64,000 bases of DNA from Paragorgia papillata (lineage: Eukaryota; Cnidaria; Anthozoa; Scleralcyonacea; Coralliidae): positions 3,307,501 to 3,371,500 of the forward strand of contig JAWNZC010000406.1 of the NCBI GenBank assembly GCA_035771165.1, read 5' to 3'. Below the pieces are notes generated by a model, which had not been told where the DNA came from, did not search any database, and saw nothing but the letters and a program-made list of their open reading frames with translations. Positions 32,649 to 44,297 of this stretch are shown here, piece after piece; the stretch's first letter is position 1, and the number at the start of each line of letters is the position of its first letter. The position numbers and the translations under genes were made by a program.

Positions 32649-33389
32649 TGTATTGCTCGTTTACTATATCATCTTTGATCCAGAGAAAAATTTCATAAGT
32701 TGCAACAGAAAATGTTCCTTTAGGATTTAAATAGGCACTTCGTAATAACTGGACAACACTCGGAGAGAAATGTTTTCCAGGATGACTGTCCTCGTAGTGA
32801 CCTCGTAGTAACCAAGTGATTTTTCCATCCAAATAAACTTCCCACCGCGCAAATAATATTTTATGTGATAGGTCTGAGGGGTAAAAGAACATTGCCATTG
32901 CGGTGAAGTATATACAAAGGCGGATGATAAATAAAAATTCTGTTTTTTTTCTTTTCCCCTTTAGAAAGACAGCTCTAACAGCATACACATAATAGACAAA
33001 ATTAATGTGTAAAGTTAAGCGAAATTTCAGTAAAATTTTAGGATCTTTTGATTGTAATTACACAATTGACCGACAGAAGTATATTTAGTCCTACTTCAAA
33101 AGTTCACACCAGTTCATTATCATGCAGTTTCTTTTCTCTACTGAATGACTTATAATTATATTTTTACTATCATAATCCAGTTGCAGCTTAGCTACACACA
33201 TGTTGGAAAAATGCGATGATGCGGGTGTGATGAGCGATGATCTGGTAACATGTAAGCGAAATTCTCAGTAATGTAATATTTGTTGCTTGGCGTTGTGCCA
33301 GTACATGATCAGATATCTACGCTACAGATGTTGATCATTTTAATATGTTGTTTTACAATGTAAAACGGTATTCATTGTGAAAAAATACG
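32649..33389. other. intronic DNA with an unrecognised open frame
   Basis: A 114-codon minus-strand frame (32644-32988; contains WEVYLDGKITWLLRGHYEDS and GKHFSPSVVQLLRSAYLNP) is open but belongs to no family I recognise, and its C-terminus reaches into the palindrome edge. It could be a fragment of an element protein. Confidence 0.35.
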
Positions 33390-34545
33390 TTAATGCACTG
33401 CACTCCTCTGTCTACCATGAGGTCCGAAAAAAGGAAGAGAAAAGACTACTAGACTTATTTGGCAGTAAGGAAGCAGGAGAAAAGCTAGTCCAACGGACAC
33501 AAAGCCCGGGTCGGGGTAAGGATCCATCTGGGGGACCAGAAGTGTGGATACCTAGCTGTGGAGATCGTCCAGCAGCTATGATCGTGGCATCACACAAATC
33601 TGGACGTTGAGACGTTGAGGTGGGGGTGCCAACCTCTGGCTGGTAAATATCAAGCTAGGTAGTGTGTACCCGCTTTGAAGTGACATTATACCAGGCCTAT
33701 GAGTCTCCACAGAGCAAGGGGTGTGCCCAAGTCGGGAGCGCCGACTGCTGGGGTTGAGTCGGAACCCCAGCTACTCTGTGTAGGGGAGGGAGAGAAAAAG
33801 TGGCTCAGGACACGTTTCTTTGCACTGAGCCAGATTAAGTTATTAAGTGGGGGTAGGAGGTGTCCGGAGGACAGCGATTCCCTGCCAAGAATTGAGGTGA
33901 AGCGAGAATTCCCCCACTGAAACTGACTGGCGTTTAACATACTAATTACTAATATACTTAAACTTAACCATAACAACGAAACGGATTAACAAACACAGTT
34001 ATTTGAACTAATTATCCTTAATCGGCAAGCTCTTGCTGTCCTAATTGTTTTTTACCATAGTTTCTGGTACTGTTTTAATTAGTTCGGATGGTGTGCGAAT
34101 CTATCTTTCGTAACAGTTGGAAGACCAACGACCCATTGTCTTGATCAACCAAGATGGTATTCCAGAGGCGGCGGCCGTCGTTGCAGCACCGATACGGAAG
34201 CTGTGAGTTGCGTAGGCAGAGGTGTTGAGACCACACATAGCCAGTAGGCGGCGGAGTTCGGTAGACACCAAAGTGCGTGTCAGAGGTCTGCTGTTGTGGA
34301 GTCGGAAAAGAGGTTTATCCAGTGCTATACGATGCTTGTAGGATGTAATTTTTCATTGCTTTGACAGCACATATGTGGGAACTGGACGCAGCAATCGTGA
34401 GTAGGCTTCCCGGGCGAAAAAAAAGGGGGGGGGGGGGGGGTCGTCCATTTTTGGACTTCTTAATTTTAACTAGCACGCATGAAGGGTTAGTGATTGTTGG
34501 TTCGAAAATGATAACAGTAATCGTCATGTGGACCTTGGGGTCAAC
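33390..34545 (-). mobile_element. second DIRS copy, recombinase end (inverted, broken)
   Basis: Reverse-complement homology to 18472-19600 of the DIRS element, including the GTGCATTAA end, the whole 3' non-coding region and the C-terminal part of the recombinase. The recombinase text (FEPTITNPSCVLVKIKKSK, LLTIAASSSHICAVKAMKNY) is broken by a poly-G/C insertion at 34420-34440 and frameshifts. Homology ends at 34545 in the middle of the recombinase. Confidence 0.88.
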
Positions 34546-36589
34546 GAATTGAACGCAGTGATAATTCCCCCACTGAAGGTTTTGGATTTGTATAGTAGTA
34601 AAAGTATATTATTTAAACTAGTAATAATTAGAAAGTAGAAATATTTATGGATAGGATTAGGAGTACTGTATATAGTTCGATGATTGCTACAAATCATTAG
34701 TCAGTTTAACATATAAATGACCGCAGTTGACGCTAGTTGTACTACTAAAGTGTGAATCGAGGATTGGGGAAAATGGGTGTGTTGTTAGGCAAATACCGAC
34801 ACTCAAAGCTTACTTGCTGGAATGTCAGGGAGGCCAGAAAAACCTAACACTGGTAAAAACCCCGTGGGAAAAGCCAGTGACAGGAAAAAATTGGGTGGAG
34901 CCAAGACGAACCAGCAGCTTCTCCACAAAGCAGCTATGTTACAAATTTGGTGCCGAGTGTCAATACCTTGCGAAACAACGACAAGCTATATTTATAGTAT
35001 GCATCGCGTAGGAAATTGGTTCGAGTTTGTTATTATTGGATTTGTAATTTTAACACATGGTTTGTTGAGTACTGTCTAGGGGTGATGATCGAAGTCGGAA
35101 TGGGATCAACATTCAACGGTGTTGGACAAAATAGAATAGGCTATTGCGGAACTGAGAAACAAAAATTTGCGTCAATTGCGGTTATGTTCGTAACTTGCGT
35201 GAGTGCGTGAGGAGAGTCTTTGCCTTAATCTCTGCATGCGTGGACTTCAAATTGAAGTACAAGTGGATGTAGACCAATAAGGAGACATATCGCCGTGGCA
35301 ACCACGTGCCTTCCGTCTTGGCTTTTGGTGGTTTTTGGGGGTCTGTGGTTTGCCAAAAACTGTCATCTAATATTGGTATAACAACAAGAAAACGGGACAA
35401 GCAAAGCAAAACAAAACAAAGGAAAAACACGCAAAGAAACAAAGGGAAGGGTTGTGCAATCACAGATCGTAAGAGGGTGGAACAGAAAGAAACTAATAGG
35501 CTGGGACTCTGCAATGACTATAGGCTAAAATAAAATATTAATTTGGAAGAAAAATAGGTTTTCATAACAGGCCACAATATACCAGCGCTAGAACCGTGTC
35601 TGCTTTTCGCCATGTCTGTTAACCTATTGCGCTCTCAGTGATCAAATAGCGACGCCAATATGCGTGGGCCGAAACATATTCTAAATAATCTCTTATGTCA
35701 TCGATCACCAAGGTATAAAGTATTATATTAAAGGCGCGCGCAGGGAAATTTCTTTAAAATTTTGAAGCGTCACTGTGCCGCTCCGTATCGTGTCTTGAAT
35801 GCCGAATTCTATGTCAAACAACAGACATCAGGCTACACATTTTGTATGTTTCTTATCGTTAACTGAAGCGACTAGTCTATAATTTTATTTTTGTTGATCG
35901 TAAGAATGTTGTCCTTTTCGATAATTTCCATTAGCAGGACTTTCGATCGTCTTAGTGATATTCGTTCGTCGGGTTTCGGGTAGGTTTCATGGTAGCCGCA
36001 GCATAACGAGTTAAAGTTAGTACTAACCGGCCTTTGAACAACCGCCCTGGATATTTTTAGAAACAGATTGTTGGACGATCATGCGTTTAAGTGTTTCTTG
36101 TCAGAAATTAGCGCGTTAGTTGATAACTATTGAAGGATATCGAAGGTTTCGAACAGTTGCGTGATTGCCTCATTATTTATATATATATACTATTCTTTTC
36201 TTTCTCTTGGTATCCATATATTAATCGTCGACTGACCGAGACTGGAGTGGCTGTCGACAAGTATTAATAACTGGGTCGAGTCATTTGACCGCAATAATAA
36301 GTTATTCTCGAGGTCTAGTAAGGAAGGAAATCCCAAACCTCAAGCGATGTAAAGACACAAGTATATATGCTAGGGACGGGAAAGCAAGGAGCATACTCAC
36401 AAATACTTTTCGCTGATGCGGGCCTTGTGGTTACATACCAGAGCCTTCGGTTGTAGTGGTTTGCTAGCAGTTAGTGGTGGACCAGGTTAGATGATGAATT
36501 ATGAGGGTTGACGACGTGGACGAGGCGGGCTTTGAACTTAGGATAAAAATCCCCGAAAAACTTAAACTGCTATTCAGAATTGTCATTGT
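34546..36589. other. unrelated DNA between the two ends of the broken DIRS copy
   Basis: About 2 kb replacing the Gag, RT and most of the recombinase. It begins with ATTCCCCCACTGAAGG (34562-34577), a word also found at the recombinase-stop side of DIRS copy 1 and copy 2, suggesting the edge of another DIRS-family member. No coding sequence is recognised; short plus-strand frames at 34727-35260 and a minus frame at 35182-35514 have no family assignment. Confidence 0.45.
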
Positions 36590-36994
36590 GTTAGTTTTTG
36601 GATCACTTGCCAGTAGACTGATAATACTTTGGCACGTTTTGGCTGCTTAAGTAGTGCGCAAAATGACCTTTGCTCGGAGAAAGGATGCTTTGCGTTTTGC
36701 GATTGGATAGTTAAATCTATATCTCTGGACTTTCGGACCGACACGTGAATATAGAGCGTGCCGGGCACGTGGAACATGATATGGAATAATACGGGGAATG
36801 CCGAGTACTTATCTTGCATTCTTTCCATTTTATACTGGTATATTTTGTCCTCAGAGGGCACTTGGTATGTTACGTATGTTGCATGAGAGGCTCAAGAGGC
36901 TTATCTCCAAAGCTGATTACAGGTACCCAGAGGGCACGACGCATGTGCAGAGTGTTTGTGCATTAACCGCAATTTATTTGAATAAATTGTTGCC
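36590..36994 (-). mobile_element. second DIRS copy, Gag-side end (inverted, broken)
   Basis: Reverse-complement homology to 14571-14977 of DIRS copy 1, from GGCAACAATTTATTC to AGTGATCCAAAAACTAA. The presumed first Gag ATG of copy 1 is not present here. The homology stops precisely where the hairpin of copy 1 begins. Confidence 0.88.
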
Positions 36995-37017
36995 TTAATT
37001 AAAACGCATCGAAAAAC

Positions 37018-37059
37018 GTAGCCTGCGTGCATGCTTCATACGTCAGCAAGCAGGCTACG
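37018..37059. repeat. short hairpin GTAGCCTGC/GCAGGCTAC
   Basis: CGTAGCCTGCGTGC and GCAAGCAGGCTACG form a stem around a 14-base loop, directly left of the tandem duplication. Confidence 0.6.
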
Positions 37060-37060
37060 C

Positions 37061-37385
37061 AAATCGCAAACCGTAGATAAAATTCTCTTAATAAAAATGT
37101 CTTTTCAATTAATTTGTTTTCCGCTTTGCCTGACGTCGGGCCGTTTAGCCGTCGCACTTCTCTTAGACTGAGACACATTTCTTTGAAGATTTTACTCTCT
37201 GAATGATTCAAATTTAAACAACATTAAATCGCAAACCGTAGATAAAATTCTCTTAATAAAGATATCTTTTCAATTGGTTTGTTTTCCGCTTTGCCTGACG
37301 TCGGGCCGTTTAGCTGTCGCATTTCTCTTAGACTGAGACACATTTCTTTGAAGATTTTACTCTCTGAATGATTCAAATTTAAACA
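37061..37385. repeat. 165-bp tandem duplication
   Basis: Two direct copies (37061-37220 and 37226-37385) starting AAATCGCAAACCGTAGATAA with a handful of differences. No function is visible; the minus-strand frames over the copies are 70 codons each and unrecognised. Confidence 0.93.
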
Positions 37386-37857
37386 GTATTCCACTCGTAT
37401 GCAATTTGATAAGAAAACTTCGTTATTTGCATCCACAATTAACGGTTATTTTCCACACAGTTCCGTGATATGTTGACAGTATATTTACAAGATAAATAAA
37501 TACGCATAACCAGCATAATTATCGAAGGGTCAAAAGGTCATTGTATTACACAATATCGATGCCCATATTAGGAAGAGTGTCAGGAGGGGTGAAAACAACA
37601 AACGAAAATAAACACGCTTTTACAGATTTGTATTATTTCGAAACGAATAAATAAAACCGAAAGAAACCTATTTTTTCCCCTTTTATCGGAGCAATTTCAC
37701 ATTTCATAGCAAGAAATACCCGTGAGCATTGTCTATAAAAAGATGAGCGAAAGACAAAACCAAAATTCGCTGAAAATAATACAATATTTCACGATTTAAA
37801 AATATATCGGACACCCGACCCTGAAAATATGCGACGAGTTAACACGTTGTCTGACTC

Positions 37858-37999
37858 GTATGACTGACTGACTGACTGACTGACTGACTGACTGACTGAC
37901 TGACTGACTGACTGACTGACTGACTGACTGACTGACTGACTGACTGACTGACTGACTGACTGACTGACTGACTGACTGACTGACTGACTGACTGACTGT
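37858..37999. repeat. (GACT)n microsatellite
   Basis: About 35 GACT/TGAC units without interruption. The SQSVSQSV frame over it is an artefact. Confidence 0.98.
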
Positions 38000-38072
38000 A
38001 TTGATCGTTCCTTACTGATTGGAATCCGTTCACTTTACATTATTTTAAAGTTTCTTTGAGAAACTTTGCACT

Positions 38073-38236
38073 AAAAATCATTAACTTACTTTTCCTTTTT
38101 GACATCCTCTATTTATTTACAGTCTGTGCCTGTATTACAGTCATTTTATAGTAACCAATCCTTAGAAGGCAAGCTTTAAAGCTTAATAACTATGAATCCA
38201 TGATAGGTATTTCATTTGCCAACCTTATACCCAAAA
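38073..38236 (+). repeat. left member of a 160-bp inverted repeat pair
   Basis: From AAAAATCATTAACTTACTTT to AACCTTATACCCAAA this is the diverged reverse complement of 40357-40519. The pair brackets 2.1 kb holding the 5S-like unit and the minus-strand frame at 39960-40361. Either a transposon with long terminal repeats or two insertions of one repeat. Confidence 0.8.
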
Positions 38237-38252
38237 GACGATAACATTTTTT

Positions 38253-38375
38253 GTCTAGCACGGGTGGCGAGTGCTGTTAAGGCGCTGCCTCTCACCAATA
38301 GTTAAGCCCGGTTACACGGGGTTAGTACTTGGATGGGTGACCGTCTGGGAATAGCCCCCTTCCCGAGCTTCGTTT
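38253..38375 (+). ncRNA. 5S-rRNA-derived SINE-like unit
   Basis: The 3' half (38300-38360) matches the 5S rRNA core with its internal promoter: GTTAAGCCCGG, GTTAGTACTTGGATGGGTGA and CTGGGAATA, where GGATGGGTGACCG is box C. The 5' half (GGTGGCGAGTGCTGTTAAGG) is not 5S; it resembles the A-box part of a Leu or Ser tRNA. The central stem (CCCGGTTACACGGGG) also differs from true 5S. A tRNA-like head joined to a 5S tail suggests a polymerase III SINE head or a degenerate 5S copy rather than a functional 5S gene. Confidence 0.7.
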
Positions 38376-39959
38376 TCTTCCCTCCATAAAATCAACACCT
38401 AACACGTATGGCGGCAGCCTGGAGCGCCTTTGATATGCCTCGACACGGCCACGTTGATCTGCGTCCTTCGCAATTCAGCCGCTGGCTGCAAGTAAGGATG
38501 ATTAGCCCCTCAGTCCTTTATCCTTTAAGTTTAAAGAATGATATTCGTACTCGCCTAGGAAAGTTTTCCATTTTTGTCCTTTTATCTCCGATACTTTCAA
38601 GCAAATGCTTGGAAACTAATCACTTGCTGTATCTGAACTAAAGCAATTTTTATGCTTTTTATTAGACTTTGCCGGTTCTGTTTGTCGAAGTGTTTGGTAT
38701 CAAAATATTCCTCAGAACACCGGCTTTTCCCCTACGCAAAGCAGTACTGCAAAGCTATCAACCATATTATACAGTCAGCGGTTGTGTTGTCCTGTCAGTG
38801 CACTTCCGGTAGGAGAAGTGCCCGGCGTCGCATGAAGAATTGCTCAGTGGGAAATTCGGCAAAGTCTAATAAAAAAGTATTAAAGTTGCTTTCGGGTACG
38901 TTTTGATACATTCTTATCGTTTGGAGACAGGAGGTAATAATCTGTGCTATCAAGTTCAGAATAGTTTTGAATTATTTGCTTGAAATCATGGGAAATAAAA
39001 AGACAAAAATGGGAAACTTTCCCAGGCGAGTACGCATATCATTCTTTAAACTTAGACAAAAAGTTACAACCTCGTACCCAGGGTCTTATCTCCGCTTGCG
39101 TTTATACGAAACGGTTGCCTAAAAAACAAAGACAATATCAGTAAACTATATGAACATTTATAGAATACATGATCAAGGTGATATTTAAAGGTAATACAAA
39201 TGTGCCTGAGTTGTTTAAGGAGTCTGAACGGCGAAGTAAACATATTTATTAAAATATATTGAACTCAGTTGAACGGTAGCCATGCCATAATTTGGATCTT
39301 TCGGAATTTAACGTTTATAACGAAGTATTTTCCATAATTTAGGAAACATAGAACGGTATAACATTCGCGCTGCGGATTCAGTGGTGAGTTTTGGCTGTAA
39401 TTCTGTAAAATACAGTGACAAGAAAAACATTGAACAATCAACAACGTTCAGCGCGCGATATAATCATACTGTAAAATGTTAACAATAGTAAGTAAAACCA
39501 AAACGCGATATAGGTAGACAACTTTAGTGAAATTGATCTAGGCTAGCAATTAACAGTTGGCAACATGAGCTTGTGGCTCCTTTTATGAATTGTGATGAAT
39601 GTTATTAAATAAGGTTGGCTCAGTTTAAAAATCAGCAATATAGTTCAAGTGTAAGTGCCTACTTTAAATATACACCGGCCCGCCGCTGCACGTTACGAAA
39701 CGGCAGAAATTGTTGTATGCGATGTAGAAATTAAAGAAATAGTAAATGTAATGAACTAACCTCTTGGAATTTCTAAAGCACAGAATAAGAATGTAAAGCC
39801 TTGTTGACAGCTGCAAGCCCAGGTGTTGAATCTGTATATGAATTCCGCGAGCGTTGGCGGTAATTTCCACACTTTCTTTCGAATGGAGGTTCAAACGATT
39901 GTCAACCAAAATAATTTGTGAATTTCGCATAGTCTTGATTCAGTTGATTGTAAGGAAAT
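38376..39959. other. intronic DNA, no gene recognised
   Basis: Open frames at 38408-38641, 38652-38906 and (minus) 39664-39930 have no recognisable domain. At 39071-39101 the interspersed repeat CCTCGTACCCAGGGTCTTAT occurs in inverted orientation. Confidence 0.4.
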
Positions 39960-40263
39960 TTAAATCCGCTTAATGTACTTCAGTCTGCTAATATCAGATC
40001 GCTGATGAGTGATGACTGTAGAAATCCATTCGAAGAATATAGAATCTCGCTGCTCGTCGGATTGAACGACGGAAGGCTTTTGTAGAAGTTCAGAATTGTA
40101 ATTCAATAATACCAGATTGTTATCCATGGAGTGTTTAATTTGCGTAATGAGCTTTCCTTGATATTCAGAGCTCGATATTGTAAATATTCTTGATTCGAGG
40201 TACTGCGACAAATTTTCAAAACAACCACCCGACCCTGACAAGAAAAGTTTGTTATCTCCCATA
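39960..40263 (-). other. unrecognised minus-strand open frame
   Basis: A 133-codon minus-strand frame runs 39960-40361, but its first third is the interspersed repeat at 40264-40345. The remaining part (GGCFENLSQYLESRIFTISS to SDISRLKYIKRI, then stop) has no family assignment. It might be a terminal exon or an element fragment; no clear acceptor was found. Confidence 0.25.
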
Positions 40264-40345
40264 GTCTGGGAGACACGTGACCAGCCCCAACAAGGGTCTT
40301 TTCGCAGCGCGGGGGAGCGGAGATAAGACCCTGGGTACGAGGTTG
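40264..40345. repeat. interspersed repeat, copy 2 (CCCTGGGTACGAGG type)
   Basis: Same orientation as 5975-6072, with ACACGTGACCAGCC, GGGTCTTTTCGCAGCG and AAGACCCTGGGTACGAGGTT. Shorter than copy 1 by a few bases in the G-rich middle. Confidence 0.75.
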
Positions 40346-40356
40346 AAAAAGTTATT

Positions 40357-40519
40357 GCCATTTGGGTATAAGGTTGGCAAATGAAATACCTATCATGGAT
40401 CCATAGTTATTAAGCTTCAAAGATTGCCTTCTAAGGCTTGGTTAAAATGTCTGTAATACAGGCACACACTGTTAAGAAATAGAGGATGTGAAAAAGGAAA
40501 GTAAGTCAATGGTTTTTAA
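40357..40519 (-). repeat. right member of a 160-bp inverted repeat pair
   Basis: Reverse complement of 38073-38236 with scattered changes. It runs straight into the next repeat (40515-40703). Confidence 0.8.
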
Positions 40520-40703
40520 ATATTTTTATTGGTTTCCCAGCATAAGCAGACATAATAGATTTATGTTCTAGGTTGGTAAATTGGAAACGTTTTTTGAGAT
40601 CGCTTTTATTTGGAGATATTTGATGTTTTTTCGGTGGTAACAGTAGTTTAATTTGATTGACCGCTGTCAGAACGCAGGTTCACAATGTCCACAATTTCTG
40701 GCC
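40515..40703 (-). repeat. interspersed repeat, inverted partner of 28240-28462
   Basis: Contains TTTTTATTGGTTTCCCAGC, GAAACGTTTTTTGAGATCGC and TCAGAACGCAGGTTCACAAT; a (TA) run follows immediately, as in the partner copy. Confidence 0.7.
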
Positions 40704-40705
40704 TT

Positions 40706-41013
<308 letters not shown>

Positions 41014-41117
41014 GGTGGGGGGTTTGACAAGAGATGAGTATACTAATAAGGAATATAATGCAAAAATTAATTGGAATATGACATATGCTGTCCAATTGGT
41101 ATTCCCGCGAGGAGGGT

Positions 41118-41170
41118 TCTAATCTCGACATGCGCGGAGTCCACGTACACGCGAATTTAGCAACGCGTGA
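41118..41170 (-). repeat. third copy of the gypsy-like leader word
   Basis: Reverse complement gives CGCGTGTACGTGGACTCCGC then GCATGTCGAGATTAGAACCC, close to 6245-6285 and 9950-9985. Only about 50 bases, between the two hexamer arrays. Confidence 0.55.
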
Positions 41171-41188
41171 AAAGTAATCTGGGAAATA

Positions 41189-41446
<258 letters not shown>

Positions 41447-41672
41447 AGCTCCCTGAGAGATTACGACTGAGGTCAAGTTTCTCTCGAGTGAAAAATAATG
41501 TGTCAAAAACATAATAAATATTCTCGAAAACAAAACAATACTAGGGAAAGCGCTTCGAAGATACGGTAAAGCTATTCTGAGTCTGGATCTGGCTCATTTT
41601 GTCAAACCGTACCTCTGACAATCGAAATTCAGGACATCACAAAATCATGTATACAAAAAAAACCCATCTTAC

Positions 41673-42004
41673 CCATTGTTCACCATTCATGAAATAATTA
41701 CTCCAAGTTTCATAATTCGTTGAATAACTAATCTTAAATTTCTGAGTAAACAGATACTCATGATTATTTCTCCAGTGTCCTTGAAGTGACACAGCAAAAA
41801 TGTAAAACATTTTAACCAGGACTACTTCAATATAGGCTGTTCTCGATAATGAACACCAAGATTTTGGCCCGTATAATCTTCCAAACTTTGGTAAATTTTC
41901 CGGTAGAGGTGTTATTGTCCGTAGATAAGGAAATGTTTGGTTGGAAAACTTTATCCTTGAAATGTTCTTTTCGTACTTTAGCCCAATATCTTCACTATAA
42001 AGAA
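41673..42004 (-). CDS. F5/8 type C (discoidin) domain exon, N-terminal half
   Basis: Divergent N-terminal half. On the minus strand it reads LYSEDIGLKYEKNISRIKFS near its start, then YGPKSWCSLSRTAYIEVVLV, where AYIEVVL is the usual strand after the central Trp, then IFAVSLQGHWRNNHEYLFTQ and KFKISYSTNYETWSNY, the FKISYS..YETW signature of the fold. The acceptor is ATTTTTAG and the donor is AATGG/GTAAGA. The length is 332 bases with phase 1 in and phase 0 out, identical to the exon at 10051-10382. The domain-opening Cys is not obvious. It joins 20054-20201 downstream; the codon shared with the previous exon (45130-45253) reads Val. Confidence 0.88.
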
Positions 42005-42086
42005 CTAAAAATATATTACGAGTTAGTAAACAGTTTTTATGAGTAACCAAGTGAATGATAAGATATATATGTTATTTACCAGCTGG

Positions 42087-42191
42087 GAGGTCCGTATAGA
42101 AAAATATTTTCCCGAGGTCCCAAAAACGACCCAAGGCCGAAGGCCGAGGCACGTTTATTGGACCGAGGGAAAATATTTTTCTATACGGACC
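42087..42191. repeat. palindromic MITE-like element
   Basis: GGTCCGTATAGAAAAATATT at 42090 is matched by AATATTTTTCTATACGGACC ending at 42191; CCGAGGTCC and GGACCGAGG lie inside. About 32 bases per arm with a 38-base spacer. No coding capacity. Confidence 0.8.
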
Positions 42192-42695
42192 GACCAAAAA
42201 CGGTAAATAACATATTTATTTTTTTATCATAATTATGTTGCGTAATAGGAAGTTGCGTAATTAAAATAATTATATTCACGTGATATTCAAAAGTCAGAAG
42301 AGTGTCCATGAGTATTTGACAGTTTAAGTCATCAAGCTGCCTGGGTTGACCCGAAGCTTGTAATTTTTTTTGTGGACGGCGAAACAGTCAAAACTATAGC
42401 TTTAACATCCCGTTATGAAGAAAAGCTAAAACGCTGTCCGAGTGTTGTAAATGTTTAATGAAATAAGATTCTTTGTTTTGTCGGGTCTGAGATATGGAAA
42501 ACAGATGAAGTTTTCTCAAAAAGTTTACGCCCTGTGGTGGTATGTCATCTATATTTGTATGTATTTCAATAAGTAATTCGAAATACAGTCTCCAATGTAT
42601 ATTTAAAGTGTTTTCGGGATGTTGTCGTTAAGCAGTTTATAACTTAAATGTCAAGTCGACATGTCTAGTATATCTTGGCGTAATGGTTTTCTTAG
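42192..42695. other. intronic DNA, no gene recognised
   Basis: AT-rich, without repeat partners or coding text. Confidence 0.4.
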
Positions 42696-43335
42696 AAATC
42701 GCCCGTGTATTACACAACTTGTTCAGGTTCTTCACTCAGTTGGCCAGTGTCTCGACAAAAACATACAGTCCGATATTCTTTATCTCGATTTCGCCAAAGC
42801 TTTTGATACAGTAGATCCCACCAAATACTTTTAGAAAAGCTCGAGTCTTATGGAGTAACAGGCAGTCTTCTCAACTGGTCCCGTGACTATCTAAATGGCC
42901 ATACTCAAAGAGTTGTGGTCGAAGGTGTTTCATCAAACTGGGTATCAAACTGTTACCTCTGGTGTGCCCCAAGGGAGCATTTTGGGTCCGATACTTTTCG
43001 CTGCCTTCATAAACGATCTTTCAGAAGTGATACCCTGTGATTCTTTAGAAGCTCTGCATGCTGATGATACGAAGCTGTACAGAAACATTAATTCTGCAAG
43101 TGATTGTGATTATCTACAACAAGCCTTGTCAAACCTAAACACCTGGAGCAACGACAGCAACATCAATTTCAACGCATCAAATTGCAAGGTTTTAACCGTG
43201 ACTCGTAAGAAAAATCCCGTGACTTATAATTACCATCTTTCCTGAGCTGCTTTGCTTCGCGTCCAAGAAGAAAGAAAAAGATCTCGGCGTGATTGTGACT
43301 AGTAATCTTTCGTGGGACTCTCATATTCGAATGGT
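42696..43335 (+). pseudogene. non-LTR retrotransposon reverse transcriptase fragment (CR1/L2/Jockey type)
   Basis: Reverse transcriptase palm motifs appear across several frames: CITQLVQVLHSVGQCLDKNI, SDILYLDFAKAFDTVD (motif A), [40 protein letters not shown] (motif B, from about 42955) and HADDTKLYR (motif C, with His before the ADD instead of the usual Phe/Tyr). KEKDLGVIVTSNLSWDSHI at about 43270-43325 is the conserved thumb-region text. At least three frameshifts or stops break it, and the endonuclease domain and 5' end are missing. Confidence 0.88.
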
Positions 43336-43820
43336 AGGCCTTAAAATATCGGTTGGCTTTTCTTGTCTCTCCTGTCTTGATTGAGTTTAAGATTGGCTTT
43401 TCGTACCCGATTAGCTGTCTTATTGTACCCTTTATCTTGCATTGCTTTCATACGAATTCTAGTTGCTTCAAATGAACGACCGATCTCTAGGAGATTTTGT
43501 CTGGTTGCATGCATTATCTTACATTCCCACGATGACTCTGTCCTTTATATCAGTGACAATGTCAGATCTCCTAACGAGCAATTTCTAGATAGTGCTAACA
43601 ATGCACCATAAAACTCATGGATGCTCACTTTCTCCTTGTGAGTGAGTATTGAACAAGTAACGTTCGTAAGTCTCGCTGACGACTCCCCGAAATAATTCGG
43701 TCATTTTGGCTAGCACGGTATCTGTCATATTTTTCATCTTCATTAGCGAACGATAAGCTGTTGCAAACTTTCAACGCTGAGGGCGAGAAACAGGTCAGTA
43801 AGTTGCGGTTCTCCTCCTTT
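43336..43820. other. region with an open minus-strand remnant
   Basis: On the minus strand 43345-43536 reads as an uninterrupted basic segment (KIMHATRQNLLEIGRSFEAT, RIRMKAMQDKGYNKTANRVR). I do not recognise it. On the plus strand nothing continues the RT fragment. Confidence 0.3.
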
Positions 43821-43849
43821 TAATTAAACTGAAGGCTACTTCCCCTCCC

Positions 43850-44155
43850 TTAAAATTCAAACTCACGATGCGCGAAAACATGTGCAAGGCCAAAAATATA
43901 GGTAGAGTTTTGGCAGGCAACTCCTCCCGAATTCTCCATGGTACGATTGGACATAAATTGAGAACAGAAAGATTGTTGAAGGATGTAATAGAAGAAAGAA
44001 TGTGGAGGAAACGCTCACGAGAAAGATCCAGAATAAAATGTTACAGGAACTGAAGGAAAAATAACCATACGCAGAAATAAAAGAGAAGACATTGAACAGT
44101 CAGAAAGAGAAGGAGTGAGTTCATACCAAGAACCTTCCATCTGCAGAACACCCAA

Positions 44156-44210
<55 letters not shown>

Positions 44211-44243
44211 GCGACGACGATGATGATGATGATGATGATTATA

Positions 44244-44295
<52 letters not shown>
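43850..44295 (+). pseudogene. LINE 3' end with (GAT)n tail
   Basis: 43868-44053 encodes RTERLLKDVIEERMWRKRSR, the basic segment near the C-terminus of several LINE ORF2 proteins, followed after a stop by FIPRTFHLQNTQ and then a long ATG/GAT trinucleotide tail (44154-44295). Trinucleotide tails of this kind are typical of RTE-like and related LINEs. The rest of the element is missing (5' truncation). Confidence 0.65.
44154..44295. repeat. (GAT)n microsatellite
   Basis: About 45 GAT units with a short interruption (GGCGACGACG and ATTATA). It is probably the tail of the LINE fragment. Confidence 0.97.

Positions 44296-44297
<2 letters not shown>

Noticed and set aside
32644..32988. A further discoidin exon on the minus strand in the 21.5-kb intron
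   Set aside because: No discoidin strand pattern, and an extra half-domain would break the strict N/C alternation.
37858..37999. Regularly spaced repeats considered as a CRISPR array
   Set aside because: It is a pure GACT microsatellite with no spacers, in eukaryotic intronic DNA.
38253..38375. A functional 5S rRNA or tRNA gene
   Set aside because: The 5' half of 5S is missing and the tRNA-like part has no T-arm or acceptor stem.
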